51,951 nt of DNA from UBA3871 sp041797745 (GTDB lineage: Bacteria; Bacillota; Clostridia; Peptostreptococcales; Anaerovoracaceae), in contig JBHBZU010000044.1 in NCBI GenBank assembly GCA_041797745.1, forward strand, positions 1-51,951, in the 5' to 3' direction. Position numbers and translations under genes: made by a program. A model generated the notes under the pieces. It ran no database searches. It was not told where the DNA came from and saw nothing but the letters and a program-made list of their open reading frames with translations. Below, piece after piece: positions 42,399 through 50,761 of the stretch. Every line of letters begins with the position of its first letter. Positions within the stretch are counted from its first letter, which is position 1.

Positions 42399-44285
42399 AT
42401 GAACGAACCAAACAAAGAGTTTAAGCCGTTTATTCCGGCGGATAAAGTTATTCCGGAATTTACAGCTACCTCAATCATTCTCGGTATCATTCTCGCTGTT
42501 GTATTCGGCGGCGCAAATGCATACCTCGGACTGCGTGTTGGTATGACAGTATCAGCTTCCATACCTGCGGCAGTTATCTCAATGGCTATTATTAGAATTA
42601 TTATGAAGAGAGACTCCATTCTGGAGAACAACATTGTGCAGACTATCGGTTCAGCCGGTGAGTCTCTTGCAGCAGGTGCTATCTTTACTCTCCCTGCATT
42701 ATTCATGTGGGCGGCAGAAGACAGCTCCATCAGCACACCATCTTTCTTACTGATTGCATTTATCGCTATCAGCGGTGGTCTCCTTGGAACCTTGCTCATG
42801 GTTCCGCTTCGTGCAGCACTTATTGTTGAGGAGCACGGAGTTCTTCCTTTCCCAGAGGGTACTGCTTGTGCAGAAGTACTTCTGGCTGGTGAAGAGGGTG
42901 GTGCTAAGGCTAAGTTAGTATTCACAGGTCTTGGTATTGCAGCAGTATACAAGTTCATCGCAGACGGTCTCTGCTTATTCCCAAGTGAAATTGACTGGTC
43001 ACTGGATATTTATCCGGGTGCCGGTATCGGTATGGACGTACTTCCATCACTCCTTGGTGTAGGTTATATCTGCGGAGCGAGAATTTCCTCATACATGCTC
43101 GGCGGTGCTACACTTGGCTGGTTTGTAATCATGCCTTTACTGGTTCTCATTGGTGGAGACAACGTTCTCTTCCCGGCAACAGACCCGTTTAACACTTTAG
43201 ATACTTGGACCCTTTGGGGCAAGTTTATCCGTTATATCGGAGCCGGCGCTGTAGCAGCAGGCGGTATCATCAGTCTTTTGAAGTCCTTACCACTTATCGT
43301 AAAGACTTTCCAAAAGGCTCTTGGACAGATTGGTCACAACGCAGGTACAGAACGTACTGCTCAGGATCTCTCCTTAAAGGTTGTACTCGCTGGTTGCCTT
43401 GCTGTTGTATTAGCACTGTGGCTTGTACCGTCAACACCTATTACTTTACTTGCAGCTGTCATCATCATCGTATTCGGATTTTTCTTTGCTACAGTATCTG
43501 CTCGTATGGTAGGTCTCGTAGGTTCCTCCAACAACCCTGTTTCAGGTATGGCGATTGCGACACTCTTAATCGCAACTATTCTTCTGAAAGTTACAGGAAA
43601 CACAGGAATCGCAGGCATGACTACAGCTATTTGTATCGGTACTATTATCTGTATCGTAGCAGCTATGGCCGGTGATACTTCTCAGGACTTAAAGACAGGT
43701 TACATCGTAGGAGCAACTCCTAAGAAGCAGCAGATAGGTGAACTTATCGGTGCTGTATGTTCAGGTCTTGCAATTGGCGGAGTACTCTATCTCTTAAATG
43801 CTGCTTGGGGTTATGGCAGCTCCCAGCTTCCGGCTCCACAGGCAACACTTATGAAGATGGTTATCGAGGGTGTTATGGGCTCCAACTTACCTTGGGGACT
43901 CGTATTTGCCGGCGTATTCATCGCTATTGCAGTTGAAATCGTAGGTATTCCAGTGCTTCCATTTGCAATCGGTCTCTACCTCCCATTCCACCTTTCCGCA
44001 CCTATCATGGTGGGCGGTCTCATCCGTCTGTGGATTGAAAAGCGTAAGTTCGCTTCCGAAGAAGCTCGTGCTGATGTTACAAGCAACGGTATCTTATTCG
44101 CATCCGGTCTTATTGCAGGTGAAGGTTTAGTTGGCATTCTTCTTGCATTCTTTGCAGTATTCGGTTTGAGCGATGCTATCAACATGGGAGGCATTCTCGG
44201 AAACTGGGGTGGCCTTGCATTCTTCGCGGCTCTTACTGCGCTCACTATCAAGTTCTTCTTTAGCGGCACTAAGAAGACTAACTAA
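42399..44285 (+). CDS. OPT family oligopeptide transporter
   Basis: 628 residues from ATG 42399 (GAGGAAAGGG upstream; the frame is open to 42315 but without signals). About 14-16 membrane helices. Motifs of the bacterial OPT/YSL group include GGANAYLGLRVGMTVSASIP near the N-terminus and GSAGESLAAGAIFTLPALFM. OPT proteins import small peptides or metal-peptide complexes with protons. The following genes (PqqD-like, winged-helix-like, PepD) support a peptide role: PepD hydrolyses Xaa-His and other dipeptides in the cytoplasm. Confidence 0.85.
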   Translation: MNEPNKEFKPFIPADKVIPEFTATSIILGIILAVVFGGANAYLGLRVGMTVSASIPAAVISMAIIRIIMKRDSILENNIVQTIGSAGESLAAGAIFTLPALFMWAAEDSSISTPSFLLIAFIAISGGLLGTLLMVPLRAALIVEEHGVLPFPEGTACAEVLLAGEEGGAKAKLVFTGLGIAAVYKFIADGLCLFPSEIDWSLDIYPGAGIGMDVLPSLLGVGYICGARISSYMLGGATLGWFVIMPLLVLIGGDNVLFPATDPFNTLDTWTLWGKFIRYIGAGAVAAGGIISLLKSLPLIVKTFQKALGQIGHNAGTERTAQDLSLKVVLAGCLAVVLALWLVPSTPITLLAAVIIIVFGFFFATVSARMVGLVGSSNNPVSGMAIATLLIATILLKVTGNTGIAGMTTAICIGTIICIVAAMAGDTSQDLKTGYIVGATPKKQQIGELIGAVCSGLAIGGVLYLLNAAWGYGSSQLPAPQATLMKMVIEGVMGSNLPWGLVFAGVFIAIAVEIVGIPVLPFAIGLYLPFHLSAPIMVGGLIRLWIEKRKFASEEARADVTSNGILFASGLIAGEGLVGILLAFFAVFGLSDAINMGGILGNWGGLAFFAALTALTIKFFFSGTKKTN

Positions 44286-44329
44286 TTATTAAATATCATC
44301 CCAAGGCAAACGTCAAAACAACACAGTTA

Positions 44330-44376
44330 TAAATTAAGGTGGATGCTCGGCAACGGGCCTCCACTTTAGATTTTTA
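44330..44376 (+). terminator. Possible attenuator between OPT and PqqD genes
   Basis: GTGGA near 44340 pairs with TCCAC near 44362, with further G/C pairs inside and AGATTTTT after. It could reduce transcription into the next gene. Confidence 0.45.
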
Positions 44377-44397
44377 GATTAGCATAGGAGAAAACAG

Positions 44398-44757
44398 ATG
44401 TCTAAGAACACTAAAAAAGCATCCGTAAATTACCTTGAATCCATCCCGTCACGCAAGGCTTCAATGGCTTGGCACGAAAGGGAGGATGGAATAGTCGAAC
44501 TCGATATGGAACACACAGGTTTTTATGCTTCCATAGCGCAGAAATTTTTCAAAAAACCCGCAATTAGCCATATCGCAATGGATGTTTATGGTAGTGAAGT
44601 TTGGAAGCTAATCGACGGAAAAAACAGCGTACTTGAAGTTGTGAAAGGTATGGAAAATCATTTTCCGGAAGAAAAGGACAGAATGATGGATCGAGTAGTT
44701 ACATTTATGGCCACATTGCAAAACGAGGGGTTTGTGACCATAAAGGAGGTTAAGTGA
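44398..44757 (+). CDS. PqqD-like peptide-binding domain protein
   Basis: 119 residues. The C-terminal 75 residues follow the PqqD/RRE pattern: ISHIAMDVYGSEVWKLIDGK then SVLEVVKGM and FPEEKDRM. PqqD domains bind RiPP precursor peptides and hand them to modifying enzymes. No radical SAM enzyme or precursor is in the window; instead the partners are an OPT transporter and a dipeptidase. The N-terminal segment NYLESIPSRKASMAW is additional. GGAG precedes the ATG. A binding role for imported peptides is inference. Confidence 0.7.
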   Translation: MSKNTKKASVNYLESIPSRKASMAWHEREDGIVELDMEHTGFYASIAQKFFKKPAISHIAMDVYGSEVWKLIDGKNSVLEVVKGMENHFPEEKDRMMDRVVTFMATLQNEGFVTIKEVK

Positions 44758-45116
44758 TGCCACTTTCAACAGTTTTTATCGGAATAGGTATGTTCGCCGT
44801 TGTAACGGCTGGACTTACAGTTTGGGGTATGCGTAAGTCATATTTCCAAAAAGAAAAGCTGGCAAATATGTTACTTTCAAAGTCAGCAGAAAAGGTTATG
44901 CACTACCTTAAAAAACATGACAGCATTTCTGAAAAGGAAATGAGGGATTTAGTTTCAGGCGTTCAAGCCAGTGAATTTGGCAGCAAGGCAACAGCCGTAG
45001 TAGACGGCAACAGAGCTTTTGTTCAAAAGCTGATTGAGGTTATGCTTCACGATGGTCTCATTCAGGCATCAGGTCATGAAAAAGGGCGTACATTATATAG
45101 TAAAAGGCAGAAGTAA
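44757..45116 (+). CDS. Membrane-anchored small protein with winged-helix-like tail
   Basis: 119 residues from ATG 44757, which overlaps the PqqD stop (TGATG), with AAAGGAGG upstream. One membrane helix near residues 3-24 (VFIGIGMFAVVTAGLTVWGM) is followed by a soluble part of about 90 residues: HYLKKHDSISEKEMRDLV then VQKLIEVMLHDGLIQ and KGRTLYSKR. The soluble part has the helix-helix-strand pattern of a winged helix. No family is recognised. The tight coupling to PqqD suggests that the two act together at the membrane. Confidence 0.6.
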   Translation: MPLSTVFIGIGMFAVVTAGLTVWGMRKSYFQKEKLANMLLSKSAEKVMHYLKKHDSISEKEMRDLVSGVQASEFGSKATAVVDGNRAFVQKLIEVMLHDGLIQASGHEKGRTLYSKRQK

Positions 45117-45136
45117 AGCCTAAAAAGGAGGAAACT

Positions 45137-46585
45137 ATGGCAGTATTAGCAGGTTTAGAACCAAAGGCAGTATTTACATATTTTGAAGAAATTTGCGGAG
45201 TTCCACACGGCTCCACCAATACTAAGGAAATTAGCGACTACTTGGTAGAGTTTGCCAAGGCACATGGTCTTAAATATATTCAGGATGAAGTTAACAACGT
45301 TATTATATTTAAAGATGGAACAGCAGGATACGAAAAGTCACCGGCAGTTATTCTCCAAGGTCATATCGACATGGTTTGCGAGAAAGAATCCGACTGCAAC
45401 ATAGACTTTGAAAAGGACGGTCTCAAAATTCAAGTGAAAGACGGCATTATCTCTGCTGACGGAACTACTTTAGGTGGTGATGACGGTATTGCAGTAGCAT
45501 ATGCAATGGCTATTTTAGCATCTAAAGATATCCCTCATCCGCCTATTGAAGCGGTATTCACCGTTGACGAGGAAATCGGAATGCTCGGAGCAGCGGCAAT
45601 GGATTGCTCGCAGTTAAAGGGGCGTATCATGTTGAACATGGACTCCGAGGAAGAGGGCTGCCTTTTAGTAAGTTGCGCAGGCGGAGCGGAGGTTATCTGT
45701 CATATTCCAGTGGAAAAGAAAACCCTAACAGGCACAGAAATGACTCTTACTCTCACAGGTCTTACAGGCGGACATTCCGGCGTGGAAATTGACAAGAATC
45801 GTGGAAATGCCAGTCTTTTACTGGCTAGAACTTTGTTCCACCTATTTCAGCAGGTGCCTTTTGCACTGGAAAGCCTTGACGGTGGACTTAAGGACAATGC
45901 CATTCCGCGTGAGGCTACAGCCAAGATTGTTGTAGAAAAATCTCAAGCCGTTGAAATTCAAAAGCTCATTCTTAAGGTAGAAAAGGATATTCAGGGCGAA
46001 CTGGCAACAACAGACCCGCAGGCAACCCTAAAGGCTGCGGTGGGAGTGGAAGCGTCCTATGATGTTATGACGTCCGAAGCTACAGCTAAAACTCTTTGTG
46101 CAGTTCTTAATATGCCTAGCGGCATACAGAGAATGAATCCGGATATGGCAGAAATGGTTCAGACTTCTCTAAACATGGGAGTTCTTAAGACCCATGAAGA
46201 TGAAGTTGAAATTCATCTTTGCGTTCGTTCTTCCGTGGAATCTGAAAAGCAGGCTCTCAAGGAAAAGATTCAGTGTCTCGCAGTTCAGCTTGGAGGAAAG
46301 GTCGACATAGTCGGAGACTATCCGGGCTGGGAATACAACAAAGATTCTCATTTAAGAGAAGTAATGGTTGATGTTTTCAAGAAACAGTATGGTCACGAAC
46401 CGATTGTTCAAGGACTTCATGCAGGTGTTGAATGCGGACTTTTCGCAGGAAAACTTCCGGGTCTTGATTGTGTATCCTTTGGTCCTAATATGAAAGATAT
46501 TCATACTCCGGCAGAAAGCATGGAGGTGGCTTCGGTACAGCGTACATGGGACTACACTCTTGCTATCTTAAAGGAATTAAAGTAG
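45137..46585 (+). CDS. pepD: Aminoacyl-histidine dipeptidase (peptidase D, M20 family)
   Basis: 482 residues, normal PepD length. Zinc and catalytic residues sit in QGHIDMVCEK, LGGDDGIAVAY, TVDEEIGMLGA, NMDSEEEG and GLHAGVECG. It cleaves Xaa-His and other dipeptides in the cytosol. AAAGGAGG precedes the ATG. As the last gene of the OPT cluster it would degrade imported peptides. Confidence 0.9.
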   Translation: MAVLAGLEPKAVFTYFEEICGVPHGSTNTKEISDYLVEFAKAHGLKYIQDEVNNVIIFKDGTAGYEKSPAVILQGHIDMVCEKESDCNIDFEKDGLKIQVKDGIISADGTTLGGDDGIAVAYAMAILASKDIPHPPIEAVFTVDEEIGMLGAAAMDCSQLKGRIMLNMDSEEEGCLLVSCAGGAEVICHIPVEKKTLTGTEMTLTLTGLTGGHSGVEIDKNRGNASLLLARTLFHLFQQVPFALESLDGGLKDNAIPREATAKIVVEKSQAVEIQKLILKVEKDIQGELATTDPQATLKAAVGVEASYDVMTSEATAKTLCAVLNMPSGIQRMNPDMAEMVQTSLNMGVLKTHEDEVEIHLCVRSSVESEKQALKEKIQCLAVQLGGKVDIVGDYPGWEYNKDSHLREVMVDVFKKQYGHEPIVQGLHAGVECGLFAGKLPGLDCVSFGPNMKDIHTPAESMEVASVQRTWDYTLAILKELK

Positions 46586-46709
46586 GTTGAGTGAAATGGA
46601 GTAAATAAAGGGAACGGGATAAGAAAAAATAAATGGAAATCTATGAACCGGAGAAATAAAAGTTCCAAGAAAAAAGTCCAATAAAAGTCCCAAGAACCCA
46701 AGAAATTTG

Positions 46710-46738
46710 TTGACTTCAAAGAATCTATATAGTAAAAT
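46710..46738 (+). promoter_or_regulatory. Promoter of the L13-S9 operon
   Basis: TTGACT (46710-46715), 17-base spacer, TAAAAT (46733-46738), in an extended TATATAGTAAAAT context. Transcription would begin near 46745. Confidence 0.7.
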
Positions 46739-46744
46739 AATCGT

Positions 46745-47041
46745 GCATTGTGTTTTGCAATGTGCGATTTTTTGTTGCACGAAATTCGCAGTGGCTATTC
46801 AAGGTAGGCCATGGGCGGTTGAAACTGGCGACCCACGTAAGTGAGCGGTGGCGAGGGCGCAAAAATGAAGAGGGTGCAGGATGGGTATCCGTCCGAGACC
46901 CAAAACTAAAGTATTTAGTATATCGAACCAGATTCGCATGACCAGCACAGAATTGTATTGTTGTGCGGGCGAAGCAGAATCCTAGTAGACAAAACCGAAT
47001 CAGATCCAAAGGATCCTAGTAGGTGGAAAGGAATTAAAAAG
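46745..47041 (+). ncRNA. Long structured leader upstream of rplM
   Basis: About 295 bases with many inverted repeats and no credible gene. GCATTG with CAATGTGC is followed by six T (about 46743-46773), an early terminator-like hairpin. Other hairpins are TGGC/GCCA (46792-46812), TGGG/CCCA (46814-46837), GGATGG/CCGTCC (46879-46894) and ACTAAA-GTA-TTTAGT (46906-46920). The end has a direct repeat, ATCCTAGTAG at 46980-46989 and again at 47013-47022. It is G-rich in contrast to its flanks. Known L13 leaders are far shorter, so this may be a new leader, a separate RNA or an inserted repeat. Confidence 0.5.
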
Positions 47042-47470
47042 ATGAAATCATTTATCGCTAAGCCACATGAAGTGGAAAGAAAGTGGTATGTGGTTGATGC
47101 TGAAGGCCAGAACCTCGGTAGACTTTGCTCCGAAGTTGCTTCTATCCTCCGTGGAAAGAAGAAGCCTATCTACACACCACATGTAGATTGCGGTGACTAT
47201 GTTATCGTTATCAACGCTGAAAAAATTGAAGTAACAGGAAAGAAGAGACAGGAAAAGATTTATAAGAGACATACCGGCTATCCGGGCGGTCTTCGCGAAC
47301 TCTCTTTTGAAAAGTTACAGGCGAGAAAACCTGAAGAAATCATTGAACACGCAGTTAAGGGAATGCTTCCTAACGGAGCACTTGGCCGCCAGATGTACAA
47401 GAAGTTAAAGGTTTATGCCGGTTCAGAGCACAACCATTCAGCTCAGAAGCCGGAACCATGGAATTTCTAG
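47042..47470 (+). CDS. rplM: 50S ribosomal protein L13
   Basis: 142 residues from ATG 47042; an upstream ATG at 46958 is only open frame within the leader. Typical L13 features: MKSFIAKPHEVERKWYVVDA, then GRLCSEVASILRGKKK, the KIYKRHTGYPGG loop and AVKGMLPNGALGRQM. It is an early-assembly protein of the large subunit. The S9 gene follows after 17 bases, the usual order. Confidence 0.95.
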   Translation: MKSFIAKPHEVERKWYVVDAEGQNLGRLCSEVASILRGKKKPIYTPHVDCGDYVIVINAEKIEVTGKKRQEKIYKRHTGYPGGLRELSFEKLQARKPEEIIEHAVKGMLPNGALGRQMYKKLKVYAGSEHNHSAQKPEPWNF

Positions 47471-47487
47471 GAAAGGAGTAAACAGAC

Positions 47488-47883
47488 ATGGCAAAAATGC
47501 AGTATGCTGCCACAGGCAGAAGAAAGTCTTCAGTTGCTAGAGTAAGATTACTCCCAGGGACTGGAAAGATTACAATTAACAAAAAGGATCTGGAGGAGTA
47601 TTTCCCAACAGATATCGTTAAGAGAGAAGCAAAGAGACCTTTCGAGGTTGCCGGTTGCGAAGGTAAGTATGATGTTATCGCTACAATTCATGGCGGTGGC
47701 TTTACCGGTCAGGCAGGTGCCTTAAGACATGGTATCTCCAGAGCACTCTGCGTTGCTGATAAAGAAGCTTTCAGAGCTTCCCTTAAGGCAGCAGGATTCT
47801 TAACAAGAGACCCTCGTATGAAGGAAAGAAAGAAGTACGGACTCAAGAAAGCAAGAAGAGCTTCCCAGTTCTCAAAGCGTTAG
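47488..47883 (+). CDS. rpsI: 30S ribosomal protein S9
   Basis: 131 residues, complete. The start AATGRRKSSVARVRLLPG and the end KKYGLKKARRASQFSKR, with the C-terminal basic tail that contacts P-site tRNA, are canonical. AAAGGAGT precedes the ATG. Cotranscribed with rplM and closed by a strong terminator. Confidence 0.95.
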   Translation: MAKMQYAATGRRKSSVARVRLLPGTGKITINKKDLEEYFPTDIVKREAKRPFEVAGCEGKYDVIATIHGGGFTGQAGALRHGISRALCVADKEAFRASLKAAGFLTRDPRMKERKKYGLKKARRASQFSKR

Positions 47884-47908
47884 TCGAGACCATTATTTCG
47901 AAAATATC

Positions 47909-47942
47909 AAAACCCCGAAGCTTTTGTTTCGGGGTTTTCTTG
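47909..47942 (+). terminator. Rho-independent terminator of rplM-rpsI
   Basis: Perfect 11-bp stem AAAACCCCGAA (47909-47919) with TTCGGGGTTTT (47928-47938) and an 8-base loop. Confidence 0.9.
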
Positions 47943-48124
47943 AGGGAAAATACAGTGCAAATTACAGCTTTACAGCTTTGAGATGAGTATGAAAAGCTCT
48001 ATGCCATTATAAGCCTGCTCTTTTGTGATTTTGGTTATAGGATGAGAACACTTAATATTGGTAAAGGGTAAGGATGATTTACAGGAAAATAAATAAAGGC
48101 AAATAAATAAAATCAAAAAACAGT

Positions 48125-48152
48125 TTGATGTAGAGCGGTTTTATGATAGAAT
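48125..48152 (+). promoter_or_regulatory. Probable promoter of the flavin reductase-rubredoxin gene
   Basis: TTGATG (48125-48130), 16-base spacer, TAGAAT (48147-48152). The rest of the spacer 47943-48231 has no gene. Confidence 0.5.
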
Positions 48153-48231
48153 GGTCGTAATATTTGAAAGTGAAATTAATTCCAAAAATCAGTTTGAAGT
48201 ATTAATAATAATACAGAAAAAGGAGACTATT

Positions 48232-48855
48232 ATGAACACAAAAGCTATTTTTAAGTTAAGCTATGGACTTTTCGTCCTCACTGCTAAAGAGGGAGAAAAG
48301 GACAACGGTTGCATAATCAATACAGCTATTCAAGCCGCATCTGAACCGAACCAAATGAGCATATGTGTAAACAAGGCTAATTACACCCACGATATGATTA
48401 AAAGAACCGGAGAATTTAACGTTTCCGTTTTAAGCCAAAAGGCACAGTTCGACACCTTTAAGCACTTCGGTTTTCAATCAGGAAGAGATGTAAACAAGTT
48501 TGATAGCTACACAGATTGCAAGCGCGCAGACAACGGCATATTCTATATTACAGCCGGCACCAATGCGTATTTTTCCGTAAAAGTTAGCAAGATGGAAGAT
48601 TTAGGCTCCCACACTATGTTTATCGGTGAGATTACTGCTATGGAGGTGCTTGATGAGACCTCTTCCGCTACTTATGAATACTACCAGAGCAATATTAAGC
48701 CAAAGCCACAGGCAGTTGGAACTACACCGACAGGTCAGACCGTATGGCGATGTATCATTTGCGGTTATGAGTATGTGGGCGAGGAACTTCCGGCAGACTT
48801 CATATGCCCTGTTTGTAAACATCCGGCTTCAGACTTTGAAAAGGTAATAAAATAA
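48232..48855 (+). CDS. Flavin reductase-rubredoxin (high-molecular-weight rubredoxin, Hrb)
   Basis: 207 residues from ATG 48232 (AAAAAGGAG upstream; the frame is open further upstream but lacks signals). Residues 1-155 form an FMN-binding flavin-reductase domain (YGLFVLTAKEGEKDNGCIIN, then KRTGEFNVSVLSQ). Residues about 168-207 are rubredoxin with CIICGYEY and CPVCKHPA. In Moorella the same architecture (Hrb) takes electrons from NADH and reduces the flavodiiron protein FprA. Both FprA-type proteins of this window are likely clients. Monocistronic with its own terminator. Confidence 0.9.
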   Translation: MNTKAIFKLSYGLFVLTAKEGEKDNGCIINTAIQAASEPNQMSICVNKANYTHDMIKRTGEFNVSVLSQKAQFDTFKHFGFQSGRDVNKFDSYTDCKRADNGIFYITAGTNAYFSVKVSKMEDLGSHTMFIGEITAMEVLDETSSATYEYYQSNIKPKPQAVGTTPTGQTVWRCIICGYEYVGEELPADFICPVCKHPASDFEKVIK

Positions 48856-48877
48856 TATGGTATAAAAGTAAAATTTT

Positions 48878-48905
48878 AGCCCGAAGCATATGCTTCGGGC
48901 TTTTT
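48878..48905 (+). terminator. Rho-independent terminator
   Basis: A 24-base perfect palindrome (half AGCCCGAAGCAT, 48878-48889) followed by TTTT. Probably works in both directions. Confidence 0.85.
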
Positions 48906-48960
48906 AAAATCATAAATGTAGCATTTACCTATTTTGTTTTTAGTTTCTGCGCTATAGATA

Positions 48961-49419
48961 CTATTTGCTTACTACTTCCTCTGCTTTATAAATAGTTGTA
49001 GTCAGAGGCTCGTCCTCGCCACGAGAAGTGAGAGTGCTGTATGCCTTAACTTGAGCAAAGTCAAAACCATCTTCGGCTGGCATATCCACATCAAAGGTTA
49101 CGATATTATCTTTAACTGTTGCAACAGCAGCGCCCTCAATGATTTCACCACCCTTAGTAAGAGTGCAAATAAAATTGCCGGACTCAATATCTTTGGCTAC
49201 ATAGAGATCATAACCTCCGAAGCTAACCCCGCAAGTTTCAATCTTTTCGTCTGGGAATGTGCAAACCAGTTGTGCCTTTGCTGTGTCTTGGATATCAACT
49301 GCCAAAGTGCAGGTAACTTCATCGGCCTTGGAACCGCCATGGTTGTTATTGGAATCTTCGCAAGCGATGAAACTGAATGCCATAATTAAAGCAAGTAAAA
49401 CTAAACCTAACTTTTTCAT
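48961..49419 (-). CDS. Small lipoprotein of unknown function
   Basis: 152 residues. The signal MKKLGLVLLALIMAFSFIAC ends in a lipobox with Cys20, so the mature protein is anchored on the outer face of the membrane. The mature part is acidic and beta-rich (TCTLAVDIQDTAKAQLVC, TFDVDMPAEDGF), with no domain that I recognise. Four cysteines besides the lipid-bound one may form disulphides. AGGAGAAAG precedes the start at 49419. It is a single gene, convergent with Hrb. Confidence 0.7.
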   Translation of the reverse strand: MKKLGLVLLALIMAFSFIACEDSNNNHGGSKADEVTCTLAVDIQDTAKAQLVCTFPDEKIETCGVSFGGYDLYVAKDIESGNFICTLTKGGEIIEGAAVATVKDNIVTFDVDMPAEDGFDFAQVKAYSTLTSRGEDEPLTTTIYKAEEVVSK

Positions 49420-49553
49420 ATTACTTTCTCCTCTTGTACTAGTCGAATTTTAGTCTTTCTCAGATTTCGAAATAAATCGAAACATCAATTTATTATTATA
49501 ACCTAGGATAAAAGATTTTACAAGGATTTTACAATATTAGTCAAAAGTTTAGA

Positions 49554-49582
49554 TTGACCGTAAAGATGAATTATGGTAATAT
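49554..49582 (+). promoter_or_regulatory. Promoter of the exchanger gene
   Basis: TTGACC (49554-49559), 17-base spacer, TAATAT (49577-49582); start codon 28 bases on. Confidence 0.65.
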
Positions 49583-49609
49583 GAAGCCTAATCAACAGGA
49601 GGAAAATGT

Positions 49610-50539
49610 ATGCTGAACATTCTGATTCAACTTGGAATATTAATAATAGGATTCGCAATGCTGGTTAAGGGAGCGGACTTTTTTGTGGATGGAGCCTGTG
49701 TTCTTGCTACCAAGCTGGGAATTTCACAGCTAGTCATCGGACTGACCATCGTAGCTATGGGCACCAGTGCACCTGAGGCGGCAGTTAGTATCAGTGCGGC
49801 TATAAAGGGAAGTGCGGATATTACCTTAGGAAATGTAATAGGAAGCAATATTTTAAATGTTTGGCTTATTTTAGGAATCACTTCTTTGATTATTCCACTA
49901 GCCATCACCAGAGCTTCTCTAATGATAGATATCCCCGTTATGCTGGGGGTGACGATTTTATTGCTGGTTTTAGGCTATGATGGACTGATTACCTTTTCAG
50001 ACGGAATTATTCTCATGGTAGCGTTTCTTTCCTACATGGGATACTTGCTGTATGTTACCAAGACCAAACCCCAAGAACCTCCTGAAGAGCCTCACGGCGA
50101 AATGGCTATTTGGAAAGCAATGCTCTGCATTACCGTAGGGCTTGTCATGATTATAGCAGGAAGCGATTTTACCGTTGACGCAGCCAGCGCCATTGCCAGA
50201 ATTGCAAATATGAGTGAGCGCCTGATTGCCTTGACAATAGTGGCTTTTGGCACATCTCTACCGGAACTGGTCACCTCCGTAACCGCAGCCAGAAAAGGTA
50301 ATGCGGATATTGCAATAGGTAACATTGTGGGAAGCAATATATTCAATATTTCTTTTCTCGTAATGCTTACTTCTCTGATTATTCCTGTTCCCTTTGCACC
50401 GAAATTCAGAATTGATGTAATGGTTACCATTTTTTCAGGACTTACGCTTTGGGTAATGGGACGTAAAGGTGTATTACAAAGATGGCATGGTGTTGCTATG
50501 CTTTTGTGCTACGCGGCATATTTTGCTTTCGTTATGTAG
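49610..50539 (+). CDS. Calcium/sodium antiporter (YrbG/CaCA family)
   Basis: 309 residues in two related halves. The ion-binding alpha repeats are AMGTSAPEAAVSISAAIKGS with NVIGSNILN (half 1) and AFGTSLPELVTSVTAARKGN with NIVGSNIFN (half 2). Their acidic residues in GTSxPE coordinate the cations. About ten membrane helices. It exchanges Na+ or H+ for Ca2+ and helps keep cytoplasmic Ca2+ low. AGGAGGA precedes the ATG. Confidence 0.9.
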   Translation: MLNILIQLGILIIGFAMLVKGADFFVDGACVLATKLGISQLVIGLTIVAMGTSAPEAAVSISAAIKGSADITLGNVIGSNILNVWLILGITSLIIPLAITRASLMIDIPVMLGVTILLLVLGYDGLITFSDGIILMVAFLSYMGYLLYVTKTKPQEPPEEPHGEMAIWKAMLCITVGLVMIIAGSDFTVDAASAIARIANMSERLIALTIVAFGTSLPELVTSVTAARKGNADIAIGNIVGSNIFNISFLVMLTSLIIPVPFAPKFRIDVMVTIFSGLTLWVMGRKGVLQRWHGVAMLLCYAAYFAFVM

Positions 50540-50591
50540 CACAAAATTCTGCAAATTGTGTATATTTGTGTGGGATTTTACACAAAGTGTC

Positions 50592-50619
50592 TTGACACCG
50601 ATTACAAAAAGGCTATAAT
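50592..50619 (+). promoter_or_regulatory. thiT promoter
   Basis: TTGACA (50592-50597), 16-base spacer, TATAAT (50614-50619): near-consensus. Confidence 0.85.
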
Positions 50620-50642
50620 TGAGTTTAAAGTTAATATTATTT

Positions 50643-50730
50643 TGGCTAGGGGCGCTAAACGCTGAGATGGGGAGAAATCCCGGTCCCTCATACCTGAACA
50701 GGATAATGCCTGCGTAGGAAAGCATTTTAA
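50643..50730 (+). promoter_or_regulatory. TPP riboswitch
   Basis: Conserved THI-element parts in order: GGGGCGC near 50649, CTGAGAT at 50662-50668, then TACCTGAACAGGATAATGCC and TGCGTAGGAAAGC near 50691-50724. TPP binding would shut off the thiamine transporter gene directly downstream. Confidence 0.92.
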
Positions 50731-50737
50731 CAAAGCC

Positions 50738-50759
50738 CCTCCGTTTTTGGAGGTATTTT
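50738..50759 (+). promoter_or_regulatory. Expression platform of the TPP riboswitch
   Basis: CCTCC (50738-50742) pairs with GGAGG (50749-50753), which is also the ribosome binding site of thiT (ATG at 50762). A T-run follows, so the hairpin can block translation, end transcription, or both. Confidence 0.75.
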
Positions 50760-50761
50760 TT

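Noticed and set aside
42362..44269. Long minus-strand frames inside the OPT gene
   Set aside because: They lie opposite a clear 628-residue membrane protein and owe their length to its codon bias.
46725..47009. A 94-residue minus-strand frame and a 63-residue plus-strand frame over the rplM leader
   Set aside because: No ribosome binding sites, and both cover the promoter and the hairpin-rich leader. Such frames arise easily in structured G-rich DNA.
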